DNA of 64,000 nucleotides from Candidatus Merdivivens pullicola. GTDB taxonomy: Bacteria; Bacteroidota; Bacteroidia; Bacteroidales; UBA932. The notes below the pieces were generated by a model. The model was not told the DNA's origin. It was given only the letters and a program-made list of their open reading frames with translations, and did no database searches. The stretch spans positions 19,179 through 83,178 of the forward strand of contig JADIMA010000036.1 of NCBI GenBank assembly GCA_017694945.1, given 5' to 3'. Made by a program: the position numbers and the translations under genes. Of this stretch, positions 31,372-40,039 are shown piece after piece (positions within the stretch are counted from its first letter, which is position 1; every line of letters begins with the position of its first letter).

Positions 31372-32358
31372 ATGTTTTTTGAATATCCCGATTTATTGTG
31401 GCTTGAACTCCTGCTGGTTCCATTGCTTCTGCATTATCTGTACATGGAACTGAAAGGCAGGGCTCCGCATGTGCGGGTATCCTCCATATTCCCGTGGAAG
31501 GGCCGCGGAGGGTATTTTATGAGGATTGCCAGGCATGTGCCTTTTGTCATGAGGATGTGCGCGGTGGCTCTGATAATAGTCGCGATAGCAAGGCCGAGGT
31601 CTTCCGATAATTTCGAGAATATAGACACCGAGGGCATAGACATCGTTCTTGCAATGGATGTGTCCACATCGATGGCCGCAAGGGATTTTACCCCGGACAG
31701 GATAGGGGCTGCCAAGGATATTGCGATACAGTTCATAGCACAACGGCCTTCGGACAGGATAGGCATCGTGGTGTTTGCCGGTGAAAGTTATACCCAGGCT
31801 CCGCTTACTACGGACAGGCAGACATTGATCAATCTTATGAAGGAAGTTGAAATAGGACTGATAGACGATGGTACGGCCATAGGAAACGGACTTGCGACAG
31901 CCGTTGCGAGGATGAAAGATTCGGATGCTGTGAGCCGTGTCATAATACTTCTGACCGACGGTGTCAACAACAGCGGAGAGATTTCTCCGCAGATGGCGGC
32001 GGAAATAGCCAGGACATACGGAGTGAGGGTATATACCATAGGTGTAGGAGCCGAGGGTGTGGCCCCTTATCCGGTAATGACGCCGTGGGGAGTTGAACTT
32101 CAGCAGGTTAAGGTTGAAATAGATGAAGACCTGCTAAAGAACATTGCCGATATGACCGGCGGAAAATATTTCCGTGCCACGGACAATACGAAACTCATGG
32201 AGATATACGGAGAAATCAACCAGATGGAAAAAACGCGCACCACCGTGGACAGTTTCCCGGTTTACAAGGAACTGTATCTCGGCTACGCCCTTGCGGCCCT
32301 TGCGGCCCTTCTTGTCGAAATGCTGTTCCGTCTTTTAATTATAAGGAGGCTGCCGTAA
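31372..32358 (+). CDS. batA: BatA-like vWA membrane protein
   Basis: vWA MIDAS DVSTSM, terminal TMs, operon context. Confidence 0.9.
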   Translation: MFFEYPDLLWLELLLVPLLLHYLYMELKGRAPHVRVSSIFPWKGRGGYFMRIARHVPFVMRMCAVALIIVAIARPRSSDNFENIDTEGIDIVLAMDVSTSMAARDFTPDRIGAAKDIAIQFIAQRPSDRIGIVVFAGESYTQAPLTTDRQTLINLMKEVEIGLIDDGTAIGNGLATAVARMKDSDAVSRVIILLTDGVNNSGEISPQMAAEIARTYGVRVYTIGVGAEGVAPYPVMTPWGVELQQVKVEIDEDLLKNIADMTGGKYFRATDNTKLMEIYGEINQMEKTRTTVDSFPVYKELYLGYALAALAALLVEMLFRLLIIRRLP

Positions 32359-32359
32359 T

Positions 32360-34045
32360 ATGATTAATTTTGCAAATCCACAATATATTTTTCTTCTGCT
32401 GCTTATTCCCGTGTTCTTCATCATATACGGGATTGGAAGGAGAGTCCGTCGCCGCAGGATATCCAGGATGGGGGACCCGGGGCTGGTGGAGTCGCTGATG
32501 CCTTCGCGTTCCCGTGTAAAAGGATGGGTGAGGATGGTTCTGTTTTCCGCTGCCTTTTTCTTTTTTGTAATAGGCCTGATGCGCCCGCAGATAGGAGCGA
32601 GGCTGAAAGAACAGGAAAAAAGCGGGGCGGAGATAATGATAGTTCTCGATGTTTCCAATTCAATGCTTGCCGAAGACTATACTCCCAACAGGCTGGAGAG
32701 GGCCAAATTGTCCATATCGAGTCTTGTGGACAGGCTTCGTGACGACAGGATAGGGCTGGTCATTTTCGCCGGTACATCCTTCGTGCAGCTTCCGATAACA
32801 GCGGACTATGTTTCGGCCAAGATTTTTCTCAATTCGATATCGACCAATTCAATTCCCGTACAGGGGACGGCCATAGGCGATGCCCTTGCGACTTCCATAC
32901 GGGGATTCAGTTCCCAAAGTGAAGGAAGCCGGGCCATAATCCTGATAACTGACGGCGAAAACCATGAAGACGACCCGGTCGCTTTGGCGAAAGAGGCGGC
33001 CGAGATGGGAATCAGGGTCTTCTGTATAGGCGTGGGGTCGCCGGAAGGAGAGCCGATACCTTATGAAGGAGGGCTCCTGAAAGACAAGGACGGGAACATT
33101 GTCGTGACAAGGCTTGACGAAGATGTCCTTAAAGAAGTCGCGTATGCAGGCAACGGCCTTTATATCAGGGCTGGAAACAGTGAGTTCGGCCTGAATCCGA
33201 TAATAGATGAAATCCGGAACATGGATGCGGAGAAATTCAAATCCGTAGTCTTTGAAGATTTTGATGAACAGTATATGTATTTCTTTGCCATTGCCCTTGT
33301 GCTTCTTGTTATCGAGATGCTTATAGGTGAAAGACGCGTGGGGCGGAAGATTTTTACTACGGCCCTGGTATTCATGCTTTCGGCAGGTCTTGCCTCCGCC
33401 CAGCCTGACAAAAAGGATATCCGTAAAGGCAACAGGGATTTCAAGAAAGAGTCTTATGCGGAAGCCGATATAGATTACAGGAAGGCCTTGTTGAAAGATT
33501 CGATGTCGGTCGCCGCCAATTACAATCTTGCCAACACTTTGTACAGGCAGGGCGATTTTGACGGCGCGGCTTCGTTTTACAGCAAAATCACGGATTCTAC
33601 TGCTTTGGGACGCTATTATTCCGATTACAATTACAATCTCGGCAATCTGTCTTTGGAGCAGAAAGACTACGAAAAAGCGGTAGAAGCATATAAAAATGCG
33701 TTGAGGCGTAATCCTGCCGATTTGGATGCCAAGGAAAATCTCGCTTATGCCCAGAAAATGCTGAAAAACCAGCAGCAGAATCAGCAGAACCAACAGCAGA
33801 ACCAGCAGCAAGACCAACAGCAAAATCAGCAGCAGGATCAACAGCAAGACCAGAAGCAAGACCAGAAGCAGGATCAACAGCAGAACAGGCAGGACGGTCG
33901 GCAGCCTTCCGACTCAAAACTGACTCCGCAGGCGGCCCAGCAGATGCTTCAGGCCATACAGGCAAAGGAGAAAGAAACACAGGATAAAGTGAAGAAGGAA
34001 AAGGCGGAAGCCTTGAAATCCCGTCAGAAAGAAAAAAATTGGTAA
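32360..34045 (+). CDS. BatB (vWA) - BatC (TPR) fusion with Gln-rich C-terminus
   Basis: vWA MIDAS DVSNSM; TM; internal signal-like KIFTTALVFMLSAGLASAQ; TPRs. Confidence 0.88.
   Translation: MINFANPQYIFLLLLIPVFFIIYGIGRRVRRRRISRMGDPGLVESLMPSRSRVKGWVRMVLFSAAFFFFVIGLMRPQIGARLKEQEKSGAEIMIVLDVSNSMLAEDYTPNRLERAKLSISSLVDRLRDDRIGLVIFAGTSFVQLPITADYVSAKIFLNSISTNSIPVQGTAIGDALATSIRGFSSQSEGSRAIILITDGENHEDDPVALAKEAAEMGIRVFCIGVGSPEGEPIPYEGGLLKDKDGNIVVTRLDEDVLKEVAYAGNGLYIRAGNSEFGLNPIIDEIRNMDAEKFKSVVFEDFDEQYMYFFAIALVLLVIEMLIGERRVGRKIFTTALVFMLSAGLASAQPDKKDIRKGNRDFKKESYAEADIDYRKALLKDSMSVAANYNLANTLYRQGDFDGAASFYSKITDSTALGRYYSDYNYNLGNLSLEQKDYEKAVEAYKNALRRNPADLDAKENLAYAQKMLKNQQQNQQNQQQNQQQDQQQNQQQDQQQDQKQDQKQDQQQNRQDGRQPSDSKLTPQAAQQMLQAIQAKEKETQDKVKKEKAEALKSRQKEKNW
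33770..33895 (+). repeat. Low-complexity CAG/CAA-rich tract encoding (Q/N/D/K) repeats
   Basis: NQQQNQQNQQQNQQQDQQQNQQQDQQQDQKQDQKQDQQQ. Confidence 0.95.
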
Positions 34046-34063
34046 GAAGGGAGGAGTTAATAT

Positions 34064-36667
34064 ATGACAAGCAGATTGAAGTTTATTTTGACAATAGCCC
34101 TGGCAGCGTTGTGCCATCCGCTTTTTTCCCAGGATCTCTCAGTACAGGCGCCGAAAATAGTTGCTTACGGAGAACAGTTCACTGTCGTGTTTTCGGCGGA
34201 AGGTTCCAAAGTAAGCGATTTCAAATGGGAACACGGCGAGGACTTCAATCTTGTATGGGGCCCCGTGAGCGGGACCAGCAGGAACTTTACGAGTATAAAC
34301 GGCAAATCCTCAAGGACGGTCATACATACTTATTCGTATGTTCTTGAGGCAAAAAACGAAGGTTCTTTCAAACTGCCTCCGGCCTCGGCGGTCATTGAAG
34401 GCAAGGAATATACGACTTCTCCTCTGGATATAGAAGTCATAGCCCGATCCTCTGCATCCGGGAGCGGTAGCGGGCAAAGTTCTCAGGGTGATGATGACCG
34501 GACGGACTCATCTGGCGATGTTTTCATGACTTTGTCTCTTAATAAGAACAGGGCCGTGGTGGGTGAGCCTATAATAGCTACGTTGAAACTATATACGAAT
34601 GCCGACCTGAGCGGCGTAGAAAATCCGCAGTTCCCCGTATTCAACGGTTTTTGGAGCCAGGAAATAGATGCTCCGGTGAATCTAAATTTTCAGCGTGAAA
34701 ATGTGGACGGAAGGCTTTACCAGAGTGCATTGCTGCGAAGGTACATGCTTATCCCGCAGCAGAGCGGCCAGTTGACAATCGAGCCGGCGGAAATGGTGGC
34801 AGTCGTCATAGTGAGAAACTCTTCTCGCGGAGGCGCAAGTATATTTGACAATTTCTTCGACAGTTATCAGACAGTGCGCCGCCGCCTCAGGACAGACAGT
34901 TATACGGTGAATGTTTCACCTCTTCCAGACGGTGCGCCGGAGTCTTTCAGGGGAGGCGTGGGCAGATTTTCCATGGAGGTGTCTGCAAACAGCGACACCC
35001 TGAAGGCGCATGAGGCCGGAACTGTCACGGTGACTGTAACAGGGAACGGGAATGTTTCCCTTATAGAACCCCCGACGGTAGTTTTCCCGGCAGATTTCGA
35101 GTCATACGATGTGAAAGTTTCGGATTCGGGAGGCAAAGGCATGTCAGGAACGAAAAAATATGAGTTCCCTTTCATACCGCGTACTCCGGGAACTTTCGAC
35201 ATCCCGTCCGTGGAATATTCCTACTACGATGTGTCAACCCGTAAATATGTTACGCTCCGCAGCGAACCGCTCAGGATAACAGTCCTGAAAGGAGAAGATG
35301 CCGGCGGGCGGCAGGAGTCCTATTCCACTGGTGTTAACAGACAGTCCGTCAAAAACCTGAATGAGGACATAAGGTTCATAGCGACGGGCAATCCGTCTTT
35401 CAGTGAGAAAGACAGGTTTTTCGTAGCCAGTCCGTTGTTTTTCATCCTTTCTTTTGCAGTCGTGGCACTCTTTCTCATAACGGTGTTCGTGGCAAGAAAA
35501 TACATCAGGATGAGTTCAGATGTGGTCTCTTCAAGAAACAGGAAGGCTACGAAGATGGCCATGAGACGCCTTCATGCGGCAGGAGCGTATCTGAAAGAAG
35601 GAATATATTCGGCGTTTTACGAAGAACTCCACAAGGCTTTGCTTGGCTATGTTTCGGACAAACTGGCCATTGATGTAGTGGACATGACGAAAGAGAACAT
35701 GTCTCTGCAATTTGCCGGGCACGGCGTTTCAGAAGAGATAAAGGCTGCTTTCATGGCACTTCTGGATGCGTGCGAGTTTGCACGGTATTCTCCTCAGGGG
35801 AGCCATGACGCTATGCAGAACCACTACAATGAAGCAGTAAGGATTATATCTACTATGGACGGAATGATAAAGAATGCCGCGAAGGGATTCAAGGGCGTTA
35901 AAACGACGGCGGTAATTGTATTGATGCTTGCAGCAGGCTCGTTCTGGCAGCCGGCCAGAGGCCAGGATGTCTCTGTTTTGTGGACGGAGGCCAATGCGGA
36001 CTATGAAGCCGGAGAGTGGGATTCGGCTCTGGAAAAGTACAATGCCATACTTGCTTCCGGCGTGGAGTCGGACAGACTGTATTACAATATGGGCAATGCC
36101 TGCTACAAGGCCGGGGACATATCCCATGCGATTCTGAATTACGAGCGTGCGCTCAGGCTGAATCCGTCATTCGAGGATGCGCGCAACAATCTTGACATGG
36201 CTTCCTCCCTTACTGTCGATAGGATAGACAATGTTCCGGAGTTCATACTTAAGACATGGCTGGACAATTGCCGCCGGTCAATGGGTTCCGATTCATGGGC
36301 GGTGGTATTTATCGTGCTTTTTGCGCTTGCGGCCCTGTCTTTCCTTGCGTTCATGTTCATAAAGGCTGGCAGGGGCGTTAAAATCACGTTTTTCGTTGCA
36401 GGTATAGTGTTTGTCGTGTTCTCTGCAATATCGATAGCGTTTTCCCTGAAGCAAAGGGCGGACTGTCTGTCGGAAGACTATGCCGTAATCGTGTCGGCCG
36501 TGTCTCCTGTAAGGAGTTCTCCGTCGGATGAGAACACAAAAAGCCTGTTCATGCTTCATGAAGGCACGAAAGTGGAGATTCTTGAGGAACTGGGCGAATG
36601 GTCGAAGGTTGAAATAGCCGATGGCCGCCAGGGGTGGATACAGAAAGAGGATATGGAGATTATTTAA
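34064..36667 (+). CDS. BatD - BatE (TPR/SH3) fusion
   Basis: 867 aa; BatD-like N-terminus, TMs, internal signal-like segment, TPR, C-terminal SH3 ..VRSSPSDENTKSLFMLHEGTKVEILEELGEWSKVEIADGRQGWI. Confidence 0.88.
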   Translation: MTSRLKFILTIALAALCHPLFSQDLSVQAPKIVAYGEQFTVVFSAEGSKVSDFKWEHGEDFNLVWGPVSGTSRNFTSINGKSSRTVIHTYSYVLEAKNEGSFKLPPASAVIEGKEYTTSPLDIEVIARSSASGSGSGQSSQGDDDRTDSSGDVFMTLSLNKNRAVVGEPIIATLKLYTNADLSGVENPQFPVFNGFWSQEIDAPVNLNFQRENVDGRLYQSALLRRYMLIPQQSGQLTIEPAEMVAVVIVRNSSRGGASIFDNFFDSYQTVRRRLRTDSYTVNVSPLPDGAPESFRGGVGRFSMEVSANSDTLKAHEAGTVTVTVTGNGNVSLIEPPTVVFPADFESYDVKVSDSGGKGMSGTKKYEFPFIPRTPGTFDIPSVEYSYYDVSTRKYVTLRSEPLRITVLKGEDAGGRQESYSTGVNRQSVKNLNEDIRFIATGNPSFSEKDRFFVASPLFFILSFAVVALFLITVFVARKYIRMSSDVVSSRNRKATKMAMRRLHAAGAYLKEGIYSAFYEELHKALLGYVSDKLAIDVVDMTKENMSLQFAGHGVSEEIKAAFMALLDACEFARYSPQGSHDAMQNHYNEAVRIISTMDGMIKNAAKGFKGVKTTAVIVLMLAAGSFWQPARGQDVSVLWTEANADYEAGEWDSALEKYNAILASGVESDRLYYNMGNACYKAGDISHAILNYERALRLNPSFEDARNNLDMASSLTVDRIDNVPEFILKTWLDNCRRSMGSDSWAVVFIVLFALAALSFLAFMFIKAGRGVKITFFVAGIVFVVFSAISIAFSLKQRADCLSEDYAVIVSAVSPVRSSPSDENTKSLFMLHEGTKVEILEELGEWSKVEIADGRQGWIQKEDMEII

Positions 36668-37383
36668 TCCCCGTATCCTTCCAATCCGAGCATCCCGGCC
36701 AGTTTTCTCATTCCTTCAGTGGCTTTCATAGGTATTTTCACAAGCCTGCCGTCCCTTAGTTCCGCCGGTTTCGGGTCAACGAGGTATATCGGGGTGTCGT
36801 TCCCTGCGTAGCGGTACAGCCCGGCGGCTGGATATACTTGCAGGGAAGTGCCTACGATGATCAGTATGTCGGCTTCCGAAACGAGGGTAATCGCTTTTTC
36901 GATGTTCGGTACCGGTTCTCCGAACCAAACTATGTGCGGACGGAGTTGTGCTCCGTTAGGCGCCTTGTCTCCGAGATGCACGGGCTCGTAGCCTATGTCG
37001 AAAACGGATTGGGTTGAAAATCCGTCTCTGTCGTTGTAGCAGTTTTCAGGCCGCACCTTGGTCAGTTCGCCGTGCAGATGCAGCACATGTGTACTTCCTG
37101 CCTTTTCATGCAGGTTGTCAACGTTCTGGGTTATGACATCCGTCTTGTACCTGCTTTCCAGGGCTGCTATTATCCTGTGTGCTTCGTTAGGTCTGCTGTT
37201 TTCCAGCTCTTTCCTCCGCGTGTTGTAAAACTCGAGCATCAATCCGGGATTACGGTGCCAGCCTTCAATGCTGGCAACCTCTTCGACCGGATAATTTTCC
37301 CAGAGCCCTCCGCTGTCCCTGAAGGTCTTGATTCCGCTTTCGGCGCTTACTCCCGCGCCTGTTAGGACTGCTATCCGTTTCAT
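36664..37383 (-). CDS. cobB: Sir2-family NAD-dependent protein deacylase
   Basis: VLTGAGVSAESGIKTFRD, TQNVDNLHEKAGS, VGTSLQVYPAAGL. Confidence 0.95.
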   Translation of the reverse strand: MKRIAVLTGAGVSAESGIKTFRDSGGLWENYPVEEVASIEGWHRNPGLMLEFYNTRRKELENSRPNEAHRIIAALESRYKTDVITQNVDNLHEKAGSTHVLHLHGELTKVRPENCYNDRDGFSTQSVFDIGYEPVHLGDKAPNGAQLRPHIVWFGEPVPNIEKAITLVSEADILIIVGTSLQVYPAAGLYRYAGNDTPIYLVDPKPAELRDGRLVKIPMKATEGMRKLAGMLGLEGYGD

Positions 37384-38540
37384 GTCTCTTGTTTGAAATA
37401 ATATTTTTTCATCCAGTATTTGAAAAGCGGGTCTATTACGTGCGGGATGTCCTTTTCATCGAAAGTTATGATTTCTTTCTTTTTCAAGGCGTCTTTCAGC
37501 CTGCGGACATTCGCCGACGAGTTAAGCCCGTATTTTTCAATCGTTTCGGTCGCGCTGAACCTGGTCACTCCGTCAAGAATCGCCCTGAACATGTCTGTCT
37601 GGAATCCGGTCATGCCGTCAACCATGTCCCTGAAGCGCAGGCTGTGTACGGCAATCAGCATCTTCAACGCGTCCATTAACGTGTTTTCATTGATGTATCC
37701 TCTTGATAACGAATCGCATATCGATGCAAACTGATTGATGTACCAGCAATTGTTCTCAAAAAGGCGGACGGCTCCGAGTACGAGGTCGTGTTCTATTATC
37801 TTGCCGCCCCTTGAGAATCCGCGTATGACATATTCGGTGATTTCCCTTTCATCGATAGTCTGCAGAGGCACGTGTTCGGCGAACCGGTAAAAGCGCCTTT
37901 CTTCTTCAAAGATGCTTTTCATCGCGTTGATTCTGGAGCCGGAAAATATGTAAGTCGCGTTTTCCCTCTCGTTCAGTACCGACTCCATTGTGTCAAGTAT
38001 CTCGTCGCTGTCATCGAACATCAGGAGATTCTGGAATTCTTCAATGACGATTATTACCGCCGTCCCGCAATAGCCGGCGATCTTTTCACCGAGTTCGAAT
38101 ACCGCTTTTTCATCTTCACGGGAAGGGGCTTTTTCCGGCCGGAATATGCCCTTGCCGTTCTCTTCGGCAAGATCCAGGCTGAGGAATGTTCCGGCAAGGA
38201 ATCTGTCGTAAATCTCTTTCATTCCGCCGGCTTCGGATGCTGCGGCTTTTACGAGCGCGGAGGCGTATGAGGCAAGGAATCCGGCCCTTTCCCTGATGTT
38301 GCCGAGGCTGACATGGCAGGCGATGAATGGATACGAGCCTATCTTCAGATTGTAGAGTACATGTCTTATCAGTGACCCCTTGCCTGTTTTTGGAGCATCG
38401 TAAAGCAGTACGTTCTGTTTGCTCCTCAACATGCTTTCAAGGATTACTGTTTCCGATTTGCGTCCGATAAAATTTTTCCCGCTTGCGTATCTGTCGTATG
38501 GGAACGGCGTTTCCATCGATTCTCTAAAACCGTTTATCAT
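37380..38540 (-). CDS. AAA/STAND-like ATP-binding protein with winged-helix-like C-terminus
   Basis: P-loop-like YDAPKTGKGSLI, Walker B AVIIVIEEFQNLL, sensor-like YIFSGSR. Confidence 0.8.
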   Translation of the reverse strand: MINGFRESMETPFPYDRYASGKNFIGRKSETVILESMLRSKQNVLLYDAPKTGKGSLIRHVLYNLKIGSYPFIACHVSLGNIRERAGFLASYASALVKAAASEAGGMKEIYDRFLAGTFLSLDLAEENGKGIFRPEKAPSREDEKAVFELGEKIAGYCGTAVIIVIEEFQNLLMFDDSDEILDTMESVLNERENATYIFSGSRINAMKSIFEEERRFYRFAEHVPLQTIDEREITEYVIRGFSRGGKIIEHDLVLGAVRLFENNCWYINQFASICDSLSRGYINENTLMDALKMLIAVHSLRFRDMVDGMTGFQTDMFRAILDGVTRFSATETIEKYGLNSSANVRRLKDALKKKEIITFDEKDIPHVIDPLFKYWMKKYYFKQET

Positions 38541-38588
38541 ACAAAAATAATAAAAGATGCTGACAAAAAATAATTTTTGCCTTTCATG

Positions 38589-39969
38589 TTACTCTCCTAT
38601 GTAATACCATCCGCGGTAGGTGGTGCCGGTGGCTGAACTTTCCACTCTCCATCCGCTGACTGTATTGTTGTCTGCGCTGATATTCATGACATAGCGGTTG
38701 TTGTCCGTGATTATTCCATATTCGCTCATCATCCATTCGCCTACGTGTACTCCGGAGGAGGTGCCTTTTGTAAAGACATATCCCTGAGGGTCTCCGGAAT
38801 CAGTAGTGTTTCCGAAAAGGGTTCCGTCGTTGCTTGCCGTTGTGCCCATGCTTTTCATGAATCCGGCCTTGTCGAACAGTATTGCCTCGCCTGTTTCAGT
38901 GTCAACGAGCGCCGGGTAGTTTATGTCAGAACTTGGTTCGGAACCGCTTTCGTCAGTGTAGAAATCATAGAATGTGCAGGCTATGTATCTTCCGTTAGGG
39001 GAAATGCAGTATCTTTCTGCGTTTTTCTTGAGATAGGCATAGTCTTCCACCTCGTCGAGTTCTCCGGTAAACATGTTGGATACAAGTGTAGTGCGCGCGA
39101 TGGCGGTTTCTTTGGCGATATATTTCATTTCACCGTTTTTCCAGTAAACGACTCCCTGCGTGTCCCATTCGGAGCCGTAAACCACGCTTCCGTCTTCTGA
39201 ACATCCGCGCGCCATCGCTCCGTTTCTCAGTTGCGTCCCGTTCATGTTCTCTTCAGGAATCTGGAGAAGTTCCGGTTCGAGGCCGTTCCATTTCACGGGC
39301 ATGTATTTTCTGCCTTCGGATTCCTGCGCGTATCCCACCATGATGCTTCCGTCTCCGTTGAATCCTTCTACATTGATGTTTTTATAGCCAGGTATTTCAA
39401 GGGAAAGTTTTTCACCGTTCTTGAATACTACGCATGACAGGCTCGTGCCGATCGACAGCATCGTGCCGTCATTGTTGACTGCTTTTACATCGGTATATTC
39501 AGTACTGCCTTCGAGCCTTGTCGTTTCGCCCGTTTCGGCATTTATTATAAGCGGGTATTTTACTGCGGTGTTTCCGTCTTCCAGATATTCATGGTCGTAG
39601 GTCGCATAGTATTTCCCGTTTTTTGAGAATACGGGTTTGTCCGCAAATTCGCGCATGTCAACGAACAGCCCATTGAAGCCTTCGTAAAACTGTGATACGG
39701 TTATTCCTGCTTCGGCTGTGCCGCATGCAAGCGTTATTGTCGTTTCTCTTATCGAGCCGGTGCTGTTGGCCTGTGCTGTCAGCGTAATCATGCCCGATGC
39801 CTGGTCTGTTTCGACCTGAAGCCAGGTCTCGTCCCAGCCTTCTGCCAGCCATTCGTCCGACGAGTCTTTCAAGCCTTCCGTCCGTGTCCTTTCTTTCAGA
39901 ACACGATGCGAAAAGCGCGGAGAATGCAATGATTACGCTGGCAAACAGTATGCTGGTGTTCCTTTTCAT
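38589..39969 (-). pseudogene. BACON-domain lipoprotein with HAF-like repeats; N-terminus in a different frame
   Basis: Lipoprotein signal MKRNTSILFASVIIAFSALFASC from 39969 is in a different frame from the BACON/propeller body (38589-39929). Confidence 0.7.
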
Positions 39970-40039
39970 GTGTATTTTCAATAAAAAAGAAACTGCACCA
40001 AAGTTATTTTTGGCACAGTTTCTCTGTTTCAAACAACCG

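Noticed and set aside
32849-33877. 342-aa antisense ORF with Leu-rich N-terminus
   Set aside because: Leu run is the reverse frame of the CAG/CAA-rich tail of BatBC
36664-38540. Calling the Sir2/ATPase pair a phage defence system
   Set aside because: Sir2 resembles stand-alone CobB, no defence neighbours, and the genes sit in a core region; kept only as a hypothesis
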